64,000 nt of DNA, taken from contig JAFTQI010000007.1 in assembly GCA_017462825.1 (NCBI GenBank), positions 1 to 64,000 of the forward strand. Direction: 5' to 3'. The stretch is from Clostridia bacterium. Lineage in GTDB: Bacteria; Bacillota_A; Clostridia; Christensenellales; Borkfalkiaceae. The translations under genes and the position numbers were made by a program. The notes under the pieces are model-generated. The model saw only the letters and a program-made list of their open reading frames with translations. It ran no database searches and was not told where the DNA came from. Below are positions 16,967 through 26,962 of this stretch, piece after piece; positions within the stretch are counted from its first letter, which is position 1; each line of letters begins with the position of its first letter.

Positions 16967-18775
16967 TTAGTCCTTATTGGTTTTGAGAATTTCCATAAAG
17001 ACTTCGCTCGGTACGTCTACGCTGCCCACTTTACGCATACGCTTTTTGCCTTCCTTTTGTTTTTCCAAAAGCTTACGTTTACGCGTAATGTCGCCGCCAT
17101 AGCACTTAGCGAGAACGTCTTTGCGAACGGCTTTGACCGTTTCACGGGCAATGATTTTGCCCCCAACCGCCGCCTGCACGGGGATTTCAAAAAGCTGACG
17201 GGGAATCACTTCTTTCAAGTTCTCACAAAGAGTTCTACCCCGTTCGTACGCTCTGCCCTCGAAAACGATCGTCGAAAGGGCGTCGCAAATTTCGCCGTTG
17301 AGCAGGATATCCAAGCGTACGAGCTTGGACTTTTCATAGCCCGCAATCTCATAATCAAAACTTGCATAGCCTTTCGTCCTCGATTTCAAACCGTCGAAGA
17401 AATCGTATACGATTTCATTGAGCGGTAACGTGTATTCGAGCTTTACACGGCGCTCGTCCAAATAAGTCATATTCTTGAACACGCCGCGTTTTTCCTTACA
17501 AAGATCCATCACGGGACCCATATAATCGGGGGGCGTATAAATTTCTGCTTTGACGATCGGTTCTTCCATATACTCGATATCCGACGGGTCGGGCAAGTGC
17601 GAGGGATTGTCCACGAAAAACTCCTCGCCGTTCGTCTTATGCACGTGATAACTAACCGACGGCGCGGTGGTGATGATGTCGAGATTGAACTCTCTTTCGA
17701 TACGCTCTTGAATGATTTCCATGTGCAAAAGTCCTAAGAATCCGCAACGGAAACCAAAGCCGAGCGCCACCGAATTGTCGGGCTCGAAAATGAGGGACGC
17801 GTCATTGAGCTGAAGTTTCAAAAGCGCTTCTTTCAAATCGTTAAACTTACTCCCGTCAAGCGGATAGATGCCGCAAAAGACTACGGGTTGCACCTGCTTA
17901 TACCCAGGACAAGGCGCAGCGGCAGGACGGCTAGCCGACGTGACCGTATCGCCCACGGCAACGTCTTGAATGGATTTAATGGACGCCGCAATATACCCTA
18001 CTTCGCCTGCCTTTAAGCATTCTTTGGGGAAAAGCCCGGGCGCGAACGCGCCCACTTCCGTTACGTCGTACACAGTCGGGGATAAGAAAGTCTTGATTTT
18101 GTCGCCCACTTTTACCGTACCGTCCATAATACGGACAAACAAGATAACCCCTTTGTAATTATCGTAATAGCTATCGAAGATCAAGGCTTTGAGCGGGTCT
18201 TCCGTGTCGCCGTCGGGCGCAGGAAAATATTCCGTAATCGCTTCGAGCAAGTCCTCGATATTCGTACCCTCTTTCGCGGAAACGCAAGGAATACCGTCCG
18301 CAGGTAAACCGATTACGTCCTCGATTTCTTTCTTCACCTCGTCTACGCGTGCGCTAGGCAAGTCGATTTTATTGATGACAGGCAGGATCTCCAAGTCGTT
18401 TTCCATCGCCAAATACACGTTGGCAAGGGTCTGTGCTTCCACACCCTGCGTTGCGTCCACGACCAAAATCGCGCCCTCGCAAGCGGCGAGCGAGCGACTA
18501 ACCTCATAGGTAAAGTCGACGTGACCCGGGGTATCGATCAGGTTATACTCGTATTCCTTGCCGTCCTTTGCCGTATAGTACATACGGACGGGCGTGAGCT
18601 TGATCGTGATACCGCGTTCACGTTCGATGTCCATGCTATCCAACAGTTGTTCTTCCATATCGCGTTTGGAAACCTGCCCCGTGCGCTCGATCAAACGATC
18701 GGCGAGGGTGCTTTTACCGTGGTCAATATGCGCAATAATACAAAAATTTCTTAAAAGGGAATTCGGTTTTGCCAT
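16967..18775 (-). CDS. lepA: Elongation factor 4 (LepA)
   Basis: 602 residues, full length. The GTPase motifs are AHIDHGKST (residues 15-23), [16 protein letters not shown] and NKID. The C-terminal LepA-specific domain ends [20 protein letters not shown]. It is a ribosome-associated translational GTPase implicated in back-translocation or initiation quality. First gene of the lepA-hemW-phosphatase-NUDIX-aroK-panE run. Confidence 0.98.
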   Translation of the reverse strand: MAKPNSLLRNFCIIAHIDHGKSTLADRLIERTGQVSKRDMEEQLLDSMDIERERGITIKLTPVRMYYTAKDGKEYEYNLIDTPGHVDFTYEVSRSLAACEGAILVVDATQGVEAQTLANVYLAMENDLEILPVINKIDLPSARVDEVKKEIEDVIGLPADGIPCVSAKEGTNIEDLLEAITEYFPAPDGDTEDPLKALIFDSYYDNYKGVILFVRIMDGTVKVGDKIKTFLSPTVYDVTEVGAFAPGLFPKECLKAGEVGYIAASIKSIQDVAVGDTVTSASRPAAAPCPGYKQVQPVVFCGIYPLDGSKFNDLKEALLKLQLNDASLIFEPDNSVALGFGFRCGFLGLLHMEIIQERIEREFNLDIITTAPSVSYHVHKTNGEEFFVDNPSHLPDPSDIEYMEEPIVKAEIYTPPDYMGPVMDLCKEKRGVFKNMTYLDERRVKLEYTLPLNEIVYDFFDGLKSRTKGYASFDYEIAGYEKSKLVRLDILLNGEICDALSTIVFEGRAYERGRTLCENLKEVIPRQLFEIPVQAAVGGKIIARETVKAVRKDVLAKCYGGDITRKRKLLEKQKEGKKRMRKVGSVDVPSEVFMEILKTNKD

Positions 18776-18816
18776 ATACGTTCCTTATTCTTCTAAATTT
18801 CTCTCCATTTTCGTTC

Positions 18817-19710
18817 TCAGTTTTCCTTGCGGAAATACTCGATAAAGCTATGCAACGCAAAAGAAACGGGTTGATTCTTGGGAAGCAGCATACCCACAGA
18901 GCGAGCAGGTAAAACAGGGTCGGTTTTCACTTCAAAAAGACTCCCTTCTTCCAGCTTTGCCGCGGCATATTCACGGGGGATCACGCCAATACCCATACCT
19001 TTTTCCACAAGCCGTTTCATCAAGTCCCAACTACCGACCTCGATCGACGGGGACAACTCCACGCCGACTCGGCTTAAAAAGGCGTCGAAAGCGCGACGGG
19101 CTACCGTGTTTTTATCCATCATAATCAACGGGTATTTTTTGAGCTTGGCAAGGGAGACCGTTTCCCCTTGCAATTCGTTAAATTTCTCACCCGCGATAAA
19201 GACGTCGTTCAAACGCATACAGTTTCCCTCCAGCGCCAATTCGGAATCGACGTTGATTGGCAAATTGACAAACGCGACGTCGCAGCGGTTTGCCTTGAGT
19301 TTTTCAATGGTATCGGGTGTAAAATCCGCCATCAGCTCAATTTTGACCGCAGGAAAACGTTCGTGGAAATCCACGATTTTATCCGCGAGGAAATATTCGA
19401 AAATCGTATCGCTCGCCCCGATACGGATCGTACCCGTAGCCGATTCGCTCATTTGCGCTAAGCGGTTTTCCGCTTCGTTCAAAAGCCCAAGCGCGCGCTC
19501 TACCTCCGCAAAAATCACTTTCCCGCCCTGCGCGGAAAGCTCCATTCCACGGCGGGTGCGGTTAAACAAGCTCACACCAAGCTGCATTTCAAGCTGTTTA
19601 ATCGATTGCGAAACTGCAGGCTGTGAAATGTATAATTCCTCCGCCGCCCGAGTCAAACTGCCGCACCTTGCGACCGTATAAAAAACTCTATACAATTCTA
19701 AATTGACCAT
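18817..19710 (-). CDS. LysR-family transcriptional regulator
   Basis: 297 residues. The N-terminal winged helix-turn-helix is typical: LYRVFYTVARCGSLTRAAEE then LYISQPAVSQSIKQLE (residues 5-40). The C-terminal part (about 90-290) is the two-lobed effector-binding domain. The regulated genes are not clear from position: lepA lies downstream on the same strand and mnmE upstream. The ribosome-site region contains GGGGGCAGGTAC, part of a motif repeated through the window. Effector unknown. Confidence 0.9.
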   Translation of the reverse strand: MVNLELYRVFYTVARCGSLTRAAEELYISQPAVSQSIKQLEMQLGVSLFNRTRRGMELSAQGGKVIFAEVERALGLLNEAENRLAQMSESATGTIRIGASDTIFEYFLADKIVDFHERFPAVKIELMADFTPDTIEKLKANRCDVAFVNLPINVDSELALEGNCMRLNDVFIAGEKFNELQGETVSLAKLKKYPLIMMDKNTVARRAFDAFLSRVGVELSPSIEVGSWDLMKRLVEKGMGIGVIPREYAAAKLEEGSLFEVKTDPVLPARSVGMLLPKNQPVSFALHSFIEYFRKEN

Positions 19711-19759
19711 AATCTCGTACCTGCCCCCTATCTTTTGTAGCCAAAACGCTTTTGGTTTA

Positions 19760-21103
19760 TTATTTCCCTACGCAAAACTTCGAGAAAATTTCTTCAATAA
19801 TTGTTTCCGTTGCCGTTTCGCCCGTAATTTCACCGAGCGCGTCCCACGCTTCCTTGACGTCGATACCGATCAAGTCAAGCGGTTGTCCCATACTGCAAGC
19901 GCGAATCGCGCTTTGCAAGCGCTCATTCGCGCGAACAAGCGCACCGTGATGCCGTTCTTCAATCAAGAACGCCGCGTCTTCCCCGCGCGCGCCGTAACTC
20001 TTTTCATAAAGCAACGCCTTTAACTGCTCCACGCCTTCACCCGTAACGGCAGACGTATAAACGTCCGCTTGTCCGTCCCTTTGTACGTTGGATAAATCCA
20101 CTTTATTGAAAACCTTAATAAGCGGTTTTTCCCCTACCATTTCCAAAAGCCGCGCGTCTTCCTCATCCGCGCCGAAAGGATAGTCCGCAACGAACACCGC
20201 CACGTCTGCAGACTGTACGATGGCTTCCGCACGCGCGATACCGATATTTTCGATAGCGTCCGCGCTTTCGCGTACCCCTGCCGTATCGTAAAGATTGAAT
20301 TTTCTGCCCTCGATTTCCAAAGTTCCCTCCACTGCGTCGCGGGTCGTACCCGCAACGGAAGAAACGATTGCCTTGTCGTACCCGAGCAGTTTGTTTAAAA
20401 GAGAGCTTTTGCCCGTATTCGGTTTGCCGCAAATCGCGACGGTCACGCCCGATTTAATCTTTTTCCCCACCGCATAGCTTGCAACAAGAGCCGCGGTCTT
20501 TTCGGCAAGCGCGGTCAATCTCGGCGCAATTTCCTGCAAATGTTCTTCCTCGATATCTTCCTCGGGATAGTCCACCGAAACGTCGATTCCCGCCAAAATA
20601 TTCGTAAGCTCCGACTGCATTTCGCGCACCCTTCCCGTCAGTTTTTCGCTATAAAGCAAAAAACCTGCTTTCACTTCCGCGTCCGATTCGCCGTTAATCA
20701 TATCCGCGACCCCTTCGGCGGACGCAAGCGAAAGCTTACCGTTCAAAAAGGCGCGCTTGGTGAATTCCCCTCTACCGGCGGGTTTTGCGCCGTGACGGAA
20801 GGTTTGACGGAGTATGCCGCGCGCGACGTTTTCACCGCCGTGGCATTGAAATTCTACGATATCTTCCCCTGTATAACTCGCAGGACCTTTGAAGTAAACG
20901 CACAGCCCGTAATCGAAAAAATTCCCGCCGTCAATTTGACCGGGATACATGCGGTACGGTTCAAAATCTTTGACTTTGATTTTTCCAGTCGGCGAGAACA
21001 TTTTCTCCGCGATTTGCAAGGGACTTTTACCGCTGATACGAATAATCGCGACCCCGCCTTTCCCCGACGGCGTAGCGATTGCCGATACGTTTTCTTCCAT
21101 CAT
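19760..21103 (-). CDS. mnmE: tRNA modification GTPase MnmE
   Basis: 447 residues from ATG 21103, which has GGGAG 7 nt upstream. The N-terminal tetrahydrofolate-binding domain includes AIATPSGKGGVAIIRISG; the inserted G domain has GKPNTGKSSLLN near 228, DTAG near 273 and NKVD near 338; the C-terminal FCVGK gives the family CxGK motif. With MnmG it makes the 5-carboxymethylaminomethyl modification on wobble U34 of tRNAs, including the tRNA-Glu(TTC) present here. mnmG is not in the window. Confidence 0.96.
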   Translation of the reverse strand: MMEENVSAIATPSGKGGVAIIRISGKSPLQIAEKMFSPTGKIKVKDFEPYRMYPGQIDGGNFFDYGLCVYFKGPASYTGEDIVEFQCHGGENVARGILRQTFRHGAKPAGRGEFTKRAFLNGKLSLASAEGVADMINGESDAEVKAGFLLYSEKLTGRVREMQSELTNILAGIDVSVDYPEEDIEEEHLQEIAPRLTALAEKTAALVASYAVGKKIKSGVTVAICGKPNTGKSSLLNKLLGYDKAIVSSVAGTTRDAVEGTLEIEGRKFNLYDTAGVRESADAIENIGIARAEAIVQSADVAVFVADYPFGADEEDARLLEMVGEKPLIKVFNKVDLSNVQRDGQADVYTSAVTGEGVEQLKALLYEKSYGARGEDAAFLIEERHHGALVRANERLQSAIRACSMGQPLDLIGIDVKEAWDALGEITGETATETIIEEIFSKFCVGK

Positions 21104-21170
21104 AATTTCACTCCCGCGCCCACAAAAAAAACGTTAAGCGCTGTTATAAACGATAGTTATACCTGACATT

Positions 21171-21200
21171 ATTATAACATACTATTTTTTTTGTGTAAAC
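21171..21200 (-). promoter_or_regulatory. Promoter of mnmE
   Basis: Minus strand: TTTACA (21195-21200), 18-nt spacer, TATAAT (21171-21176). It lies between the terminator of the upstream membrane-protein gene and mnmE, giving a leader of about 60 nt. Confidence 0.65.
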
Positions 21201-21221
21201 CGTTTTACGGTTATAACACAT

Positions 21222-21262
21222 AAAAAAAGACGGGAAATATAAATTTTTCTTATTTCCCGTCC
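21222..21262 (-). terminator. Terminator of the 302-residue membrane protein gene
   Basis: Minus strand: GACGGGAAATA pairs over 11 bp with TATTTCCCGTC around an A/T-rich loop and runs into seven U. It starts 45 nt after the stop of the gene at 21307. Confidence 0.88.
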
Positions 21263-21306
21263 AAGTTTTATGAAATTGTATTGTCCCACGCTTCACCCAC
21301 GTGTTT

Positions 21307-22215
21307 TTAATCGAAAAAACCGTCGGGGTCGTTCGGATCTTTGGGCTTTTCACCTTTGTCGTTAAACTCCTCGAAAGGCTCGTCGGGCTTGGGTTTACCG
21401 CCAAACTCGCCGAAAGGTTCTTCCGTAGGGCGCTGTTGCCCTTGCGAATGGGGTTGACCGTAGGGATTTCCGTAAGGGTTTTGGTTTCCGCCGTAAGGGT
21501 TGTTATAGCCACCGTAAGGACCGTTCCCATAACGGTTGTAATACTGCTGCTGCTGACGGATATACGCTTCCCGTCTTGCGCGCATATATGCGTCGTAATC
21601 GATCGGTTGTTTGTTACGTAAGCAAAACACGGTGATAAAACGCGACGGCGAAAGGAATACGAACAGAATCGAAAGCACCATATATTTTTTGGGTGCGTAC
21701 TGCTTGAAAAGTCCGTTCAGCAAAACAATCATTAAAATCATATAGGTCAAATCGAAGATTGCGATAAATAAATCCCCGTATTTATAGAAGCTTTCCACCT
21801 TTCCCGCAAAACCGTCGAAGCCCCAATAGGGATAATGCGAGGTTTCGGGATAAATGGGTTCGCCCTTAAGGAACAAATACAATTCCGCCGCCAAATACAA
21901 ACCCATAAGTATGGTCAAAACGATTTGCACAAGCATTGCGTATAAGCCCACCCGCTTCACTTTGCGGCCAAACACGTGGCATTCGCCCGCAAGCTTGCCC
22001 ATGTACCAAATATTCGCAAAGGGAACGAACGCAAGCGCTCTCTTTTTCATACCACGGCGCTTCGCCATCGTATATAACCCGATTCCTTGCAAAACAAACA
22101 AAATCAACCAAATCCCCGCGCCTACGCCCAAGCCAAGCTTTAAGCCAAGCACTGAATTATCCGAAAATCCGCTAAAGAATTCAGCTACGAATCGGTTGCA
22201 ATGATATAATTCCAT
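21307..22215 (-). CDS. Membrane protein with Pro/Gly/Tyr/Asn-rich tail
   Basis: 302 residues. By eye four membrane segments (about 23-48, 88-113, 148-170, 178-197) are followed by a cytoplasmic low-complexity tail: YGNGPYGGYNNPYGGNQNPY (about 223-242), then acidic repeats such as EEPFGEFGGKPKPDEPFEEF. Such tails usually mediate weak multivalent contacts. The RRGMKKRALAFVPFANIWYM loop resembles small DUF805-like or ABC-2-like membrane proteins, but I do not assign a family. It ends with its own terminator and lies between truA and mnmE. Confidence 0.75.
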   Translation of the reverse strand: MELYHCNRFVAEFFSGFSDNSVLGLKLGLGVGAGIWLILFVLQGIGLYTMAKRRGMKKRALAFVPFANIWYMGKLAGECHVFGRKVKRVGLYAMLVQIVLTILMGLYLAAELYLFLKGEPIYPETSHYPYWGFDGFAGKVESFYKYGDLFIAIFDLTYMILMIVLLNGLFKQYAPKKYMVLSILFVFLSPSRFITVFCLRNKQPIDYDAYMRARREAYIRQQQQYYNRYGNGPYGGYNNPYGGNQNPYGNPYGQPHSQGQQRPTEEPFGEFGGKPKPDEPFEEFNDKGEKPKDPNDPDGFFD

Positions 22216-22235
22216 AGATTACTCTCCACTCTTTT

Positions 22236-22985
22236 TTATTCTCGGTAAAAGACTTCGCGCAAACAAAGCCCTTTTGCGGGCATCGTCTTGCCAAGCAAAC
22301 CGCGTTCACCCGTTTCAAACGCCCTTTCCAAGCTTTCTGCCGAGCGTTTTCCGCTCGCAATATCCAAAAGTTCGCCCGTCATCGTGCGAACCATGTTATA
22401 CAAAAATCCATTCCCTGTCACGTAAATACGAAGATCGCGCGAGTCAAAGTTTTCCCCTTCTTCCACGCGCACTTCATACACCGTCCGAACGGTCGTTTTT
22501 ACTGACGAACCCGACGCGCAAAAAGCTTTGAAATCGTGTTCGCCTTCAAACAGCTTCGCCGCCGCCTGCAATTTATCCAAGCTCGGCGCGTTTTCTATCC
22601 GCACCGCATACCGTTCTTTTAAGGGCATTTCGCGGCTAGCAACGTAAAGAGAATAGCAGTAAGTCTTTTTCTTCGCCGTACGGTTCGCGTCAAAGCTCTC
22701 GTCCGCGCCCCAACCCTCCGTTATACGCACGTCGGGGGGTAAGTATCGGTTTAAACAGTCAGGCATCTTTTCTGGCGGTACGCTTAAATCTCCGTCGAAA
22801 TGACACACTTGACCTACCGCATGTACCCCTGCGTCCGTTCGACCGCTCGCCGTCGTTCTTATCTTCACCCCAAGCGCCGTTTCGATTGCAGTTTCCAGCG
22901 TTTCTTGCACCGTTCGTGCGTTTTTTTGGCATTGCCAACCGGCAAAGTCCGTTCCGTCGTATGCAATTTTTAATACGTATCGCAT
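22236..22985 (-). CDS. truA: tRNA pseudouridine(38-40) synthase
   Basis: Start at ATG 22985 (MRYVLKIAYDGTDFAGWQCQ) with GGGGG before it; longer reading frames lack family sequence. 249 residues. The catalytic Asp is in SGRTDAGVHAVGQVCHF near residue 54. It converts U38, U39 and U40 of the anticodon arm to pseudouridine. It follows ecfA and ecfT, a gene order conserved in Bacillota. Confidence 0.96.
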   Translation of the reverse strand: MRYVLKIAYDGTDFAGWQCQKNARTVQETLETAIETALGVKIRTTASGRTDAGVHAVGQVCHFDGDLSVPPEKMPDCLNRYLPPDVRITEGWGADESFDANRTAKKKTYCYSLYVASREMPLKERYAVRIENAPSLDKLQAAAKLFEGEHDFKAFCASGSSVKTTVRTVYEVRVEEGENFDSRDLRIYVTGNGFLYNMVRTMTGELLDIASGKRSAESLERAFETGERGLLGKTMPAKGLCLREVFYRE

Positions 22986-23014
22986 CTTGGATACCCCCTG
23001 CCGTTTGTTGTTTT

Positions 23015-23827
23015 TTACAGCGCCGCCGTCGTGTAAATTCTCAACACGATTACCCCTGCGAGCAAACCGCCGCCTATTATAAACGCAATCAAATCTCGCC
23101 AACTAAACGTGAGTTTTTTATATTTCGTGCGAACCTTACTCCCCGAATAGCAACGAGCATCCATCGCGTCGCCCAGCTCGTCCGCACGGCGGAACGCGCT
23201 GATAAGCAAGGGAATGAGTATGGGCAAAATCGCCTTGACGCGCTTGACCAAACCGCCCGATTCAAAGTCTGCCCCACGCGCTTTTTGCGCGTTCATAATA
23301 CGACCCGTTTCATCCGTCAAAATGGGGATAAAACGCAGCGCTATCGAAATAATCAGCGCCAGCTCGTGTACGGGCACGAAAATCAGCTTCAACGGCGAGA
23401 GCAAACTCTCCAAGCCGTCCGCCAAAGAAACGGGCGTCGTCGTCAACGTCAAAAGAGACGAGCCGAGCACGAGCAAGAACAATCGCGCCGCAAGGAAAAT
23501 CGTATAATAAATCGCTTCTTTGGAAATTTTAATAAATTTCCATTCCCACAAAATCGTATCGCCTTTGTACAAGAATAAGTTCAAAAGCGCCATGAAAACA
23601 AGCAAAAATAGCACCGCGCGCACCGAACGCAAAAGACTTTTAAGCGGTACGCCCGAAAAAATCGCAATCAGCGCGAATACGCCTGCGCACGCGCCAAGCG
23701 CATAGAAATTTTTGGAAAGGAATATCGCTACAATATAGACAATCAAAAACAAAATTTTAACGCGCGGATCACACTTATGCACGAAAGATTTCGAAGGGTA
23801 ATACTGCCCGAACGCAACGTCACGCAT
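23015..23827 (-). CDS. ecfT: ECF transporter transmembrane component T
   Basis: 270 residues with about five membrane segments. Cytoplasmic coupling helices contain ARG in AQKARGADFESGG (about residue 178); the second motif reads MDARCYSG rather than the usual A-R-G. EcfT couples vitamin-binding S components to the EcfA ATPases. Its start overlaps the ecfA stop by 8 nt, so a fixed ratio is likely. No S component is encoded in the window, so it probably serves unlinked S proteins (group II ECF system). Confidence 0.94.
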   Translation of the reverse strand: MRDVAFGQYYPSKSFVHKCDPRVKILFLIVYIVAIFLSKNFYALGACAGVFALIAIFSGVPLKSLLRSVRAVLFLLVFMALLNLFLYKGDTILWEWKFIKISKEAIYYTIFLAARLFLLVLGSSLLTLTTTPVSLADGLESLLSPLKLIFVPVHELALIISIALRFIPILTDETGRIMNAQKARGADFESGGLVKRVKAILPILIPLLISAFRRADELGDAMDARCYSGSKVRTKYKKLTFSWRDLIAFIIGGGLLAGVIVLRIYTTAAL

Positions 23828-25709
23828 TGTTTTCCCCTCCTTTCGCGGTTAAACGCGTACATGCCCCCTGCATTTTTGCCAAAAGCAGGGTTTGCGCCGT
23901 GAAATCTTCCACCGTATAATCACAGTCGATTTCCAAGCCGCTTTGGCGCATTTTATCCGCAATTTGCGCAGTGAAAGGTACGTCTAATCCCAAGCCATGC
24001 ATTTTTTCCACGTTTGAGAAAAGCTTGCGAGGGGAGTCCACAGCCGCCACTTTCCCGTCCGAAAAAATCGCCGCACGCGTACAGTTTTCCGCAATCTCGT
24101 CCATATCGTGCGAAACGATAATCACCGTCTTGCACCAATCGGCATGGAGCTTATGCAAGAGCGCCATAATTTCCTCTTTCCCAAGCGGGTCAAGCCCTGC
24201 CGCAGGTTCGTCCAAAATCAAAATTTCTGGCTTTGTAACGATAACGCCCGCAATCGCGACGCGGCGTTTTTGTCCGCCTGAAAGCTCGAACGGCGAAGCT
24301 TTTTTCACCGTCGCGTAATCCAAGCCCACCGTCTCAATCGCTTCGCACACCGCCGCAGTAACTTCTTCCTCGCTCATACCGTCGCGGAAATTCTTCAACC
24401 CGAACGCTACGTCGTCAAACACCGTTTCCGCAAACAGCTGATATTCGGGATATTGAAACACCATTCCCACTTTGCTGCGGAGGGCTTTAAAATCCGTCGT
24501 CTTGTCGGTCAAGTCAAAGCCATTGACTTTTAACACCGCCTTTGGCGGTACGGGCGCGCCTTTTTTCAACTTTTTAGGTTTATATTTTTTCTCCGCCGTC
24601 GGCATTTTAATTAAGGCGTTCAAATGCTGTACAAAGGTAGACTTTCCGCTTCCCGTATGCCCAAGAATCCCGAAAAACTCCCCTGCGTTGATTTCCAAAT
24701 CCACGCCTTTCAAGGCATGCGTTGCAAAGGGAGATTTCGCATTGTACGAATAGGAAAGGTTCTCGCAAACCACGTCGCCGACGCCGTCGTTTTCGAAGGT
24801 CTTTTGCGCGGTTGTTTCCGTACCTGCCCCTTGCGTTTGTGTTTTACAAGGCGCAATACAAGCGGAAATTTGCACCGCAATCCCGTCCGACGTGGTATCG
24901 CCGTCGATTGCCAAACCGCCCTCTTGCAATGCGCGACAAATTCGCACGGAGCGGGGCGCGGTAAGCGCATATTTTTTTAATTCATCGCCTTGCGAAAGGA
25001 TTTCCGCAGGTTTACCCTCCATCACGATTTGCCCTTTGCTCATCACGACAGCCCTATCCGCAAGCATCGCTTCTTCGGGGAAATGGGTAATCAAAATTAC
25101 GGTGATGTTTTCTTCTTTATTCAAGCGCAAAACAACGTCCATGACCTCCCTTCTTCCCTTGGGATCGAGCATCGCCGTCGCTTCGTCCAAAATCATCACG
25201 CGCGGTTTAAGCGCCAAAACGCCGGCAATCGCAATACGCTGTTTTTGCCCGCCCGACAAGCGGTTCGGAGTGGCTTTGCGGAATTCTTCCATGCCCACCG
25301 CCGAAAGCGCAAACTCAATGCGTTCCCCGATTTCTTTGCGCGGAATCCCCACGTTTTCAGGACCGAATGCAACGTCGTCCTCTACAATAGACGCGACCAT
25401 TTGATTGTCGGGATTTTGGAATACAATCCCCACTTGCCGACGAATATCAAACAAGTTTTTATCGTTAGAAGTATCCAAATCAAAAACGGTAATTTTACCT
25501 TCCTTGGGGGACAAAAGTCCGTTGGTCAAGCGCGCGAGCGTGGATTTCCCGCTTCCGTTGTGCCCTAAAACGGCAACAAATTCCCCTTCTTCCACGGAAA
25601 AATCGACCCCGTTCAATGCGAACGAAGTCTGCGTATCGAACACGTCGTTGCCGCGCTCGTCCCCGCTTTCATAGGAGAAATACACTTTTTCAAACTGAAT
25701 TGCCGTCAT
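23820..25709 (-). CDS. ecfA: Fused ECF transporter ATPase (EcfA1-EcfA2 in one chain)
   Basis: 629 residues with two complete ABC ATPase domains. Domain 1 (about 1-245): GHNGSGKST, Q-loop FQNPDNQMVA, LSGGQKQRIA, Walker B VMILDEATAMLDP, switch His in ITHFPEE. Domain 2 (about 325-600): GHTGSGKST, FQYPEYQLFA, LSGGQKRRVA, ILILDEPAAGLDP, VSHDMDE. Order and motifs correspond to EcfA1 then EcfA2, normally two separate proteins. The linker (about 250-320) is Thr/Ala/Gln-rich. It powers vitamin or metal uptake with EcfT. First gene of ecfA-ecfT-truA. Confidence 0.93.
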   Translation of the reverse strand: MTAIQFEKVYFSYESGDERGNDVFDTQTSFALNGVDFSVEEGEFVAVLGHNGSGKSTLARLTNGLLSPKEGKITVFDLDTSNDKNLFDIRRQVGIVFQNPDNQMVASIVEDDVAFGPENVGIPRKEIGERIEFALSAVGMEEFRKATPNRLSGGQKQRIAIAGVLALKPRVMILDEATAMLDPKGRREVMDVVLRLNKEENITVILITHFPEEAMLADRAVVMSKGQIVMEGKPAEILSQGDELKKYALTAPRSVRICRALQEGGLAIDGDTTSDGIAVQISACIAPCKTQTQGAGTETTAQKTFENDGVGDVVCENLSYSYNAKSPFATHALKGVDLEINAGEFFGILGHTGSGKSTFVQHLNALIKMPTAEKKYKPKKLKKGAPVPPKAVLKVNGFDLTDKTTDFKALRSKVGMVFQYPEYQLFAETVFDDVAFGLKNFRDGMSEEEVTAAVCEAIETVGLDYATVKKASPFELSGGQKRRVAIAGVIVTKPEILILDEPAAGLDPLGKEEIMALLHKLHADWCKTVIIVSHDMDEIAENCTRAAIFSDGKVAAVDSPRKLFSNVEKMHGLGLDVPFTAQIADKMRQSGLEIDCDYTVEDFTAQTLLLAKMQGACTRLTAKGGENNA

Positions 25710-25779
25710 TTTACCATTGCCTGTTTATTTTTTACTTTCTTTGCGCTATAAGCGCACTATTTTGCATTCTAACGCTATT

Positions 25780-25808
25780 ATTATAGCAAATTTGCTCAAA
25801 TATTACAA
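25780..25808 (-). promoter_or_regulatory. Promoter of ecfA-ecfT-truA
   Basis: Minus strand: TTGTAA (25803-25808), 17-nt spacer, TATAAT (25780-25785), about 65 nt before the ecfA ATG. The rest of the 230-nt gap up to 25937 is AT-rich and shows no gene. Confidence 0.7.
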
Positions 25809-25937
25809 TGAAAATCGAGTGAAATTGTGTGTTATTGTATTGAAAAAATACAAAATTATCCATTTTTTAACGATATTTACGGCTTATATCAAAGCAAATA
25901 AACCCCAAACCTGATTTTCAACGCGCACACGGTATCC

Positions 25938-26939
25938 CTATTCCCCGTAAGCGGATACAGTATATTCCCCGTTTTCGCGTACGGTAATTAAAATATTTTC
26001 CTGCTCGTCGGTACGGTAAACGTCCGCACCATACTCCGACATTAAATCCAAAACCGCCAAGTTCGGATGTCCGTAGCGATTCCCCTCGCCACAAGAAATT
26101 ACCGCCGTTTCCGTATGCATATATTCAAGAATCGCGCCGCTCGTGCCGTCCTTTGCGCCGTGATGGGAGACTTTCAAAATTTCCGTAGACGAAAGTGTTA
26201 CGCCGTATTCTTGTAAATATCCAAGACTATCGTCTTCCGTTAGTCTTTCAAGCGCCGTTGCAGGCGCGTCGCCTGTAAAAAGCGCGCTGACGCCTTTATA
26301 ATCGAGCCAAAGCGCCGCCGAGGCGCGGTTGCCCGTTTCCTCATTCCCTTCTTCAACGGAATATTCGTAGGGCAGCAAAAAGGTGAAGACGTACGGGTAT
26401 GTGCCGTCCGCAACGGATAATCGCACTTTTCGCGAGGATTCGTAGCAATCCGCTTCTTTCCTTACGTCCGCATAAAAGCTCGCATACACGCTACCCGAAG
26501 GAGGTAGCATGGTAGGCAGGTACGCGTTGACAACCTTTTTATATTTCAAAAGTTCTTCGAGCGCGCCGCAATGATCCTCATCGGTATGCGTCACGATAAG
26601 ATGGTCGATCGTGTTAATCTTTAACGCGTTAAGGGTACGCAAAAGCGAACGCCGAGCATAACCGCTGTCCTCTCCGCCGTCGATGAGCGCAACTTGTCCG
26701 TCGGGAAACTCTATCAAGGTGCAGTCGCCCTGCCCAACGTCTAAAAAGTGTATGCGCAATTCACCGCTTTCCCTCTTGGATATTTTGGGTTTGGAAACGT
26801 AATATTTCCAAGAATCAGGCGGATAAAAATGGCCAAAAATACACAGCCCAAGCACACAAACTAAAAGGATACCGAGCAATACCCGCTTGATCAGCTTTCC
26901 TTTCTTCTCGATCTTGCGTTTCTTTTCTCCGTATCCCAT
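25938..26939 (-). CDS. ComEC/Rec2-like metallo-beta-lactamase-fold protein
   Basis: 333 residues. One N-terminal membrane segment (about 19-37, LLGILLVCVLGLCIFGHFYP) anchors an extracytoplasmic domain. FLDVGQGDCTLIEFPDG near 65 and the metal motif THTDEDHCGALEE near 117 match the DNA-internalisation-related ComEC C-terminal hydrolase family. The large ComEC channel domain is absent, so this is the stand-alone form; nuclease or phosphodiesterase activity is possible. It lies 23 nt behind mrp and is probably co-transcribed. Confidence 0.85.
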   Translation of the reverse strand: MGYGEKKRKIEKKGKLIKRVLLGILLVCVLGLCIFGHFYPPDSWKYYVSKPKISKRESGELRIHFLDVGQGDCTLIEFPDGQVALIDGGEDSGYARRSLLRTLNALKINTIDHLIVTHTDEDHCGALEELLKYKKVVNAYLPTMLPPSGSVYASFYADVRKEADCYESSRKVRLSVADGTYPYVFTFLLPYEYSVEEGNEETGNRASAALWLDYKGVSALFTGDAPATALERLTEDDSLGYLQEYGVTLSSTEILKVSHHGAKDGTSGAILEYMHTETAVISCGEGNRYGHPNLAVLDLMSEYGADVYRTDEQENILITVRENGEYTVSAYGE

Positions 26940-26962
26940 AGTTATCTTCCGTAAAATTTAGT

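Noticed and set aside
25717..25914. 65-residue plus-strand ORF in the gap upstream of ecfA
   Set aside because: Very AT-rich, no ribosome site, and it covers the minus-strand ecfA promoter.
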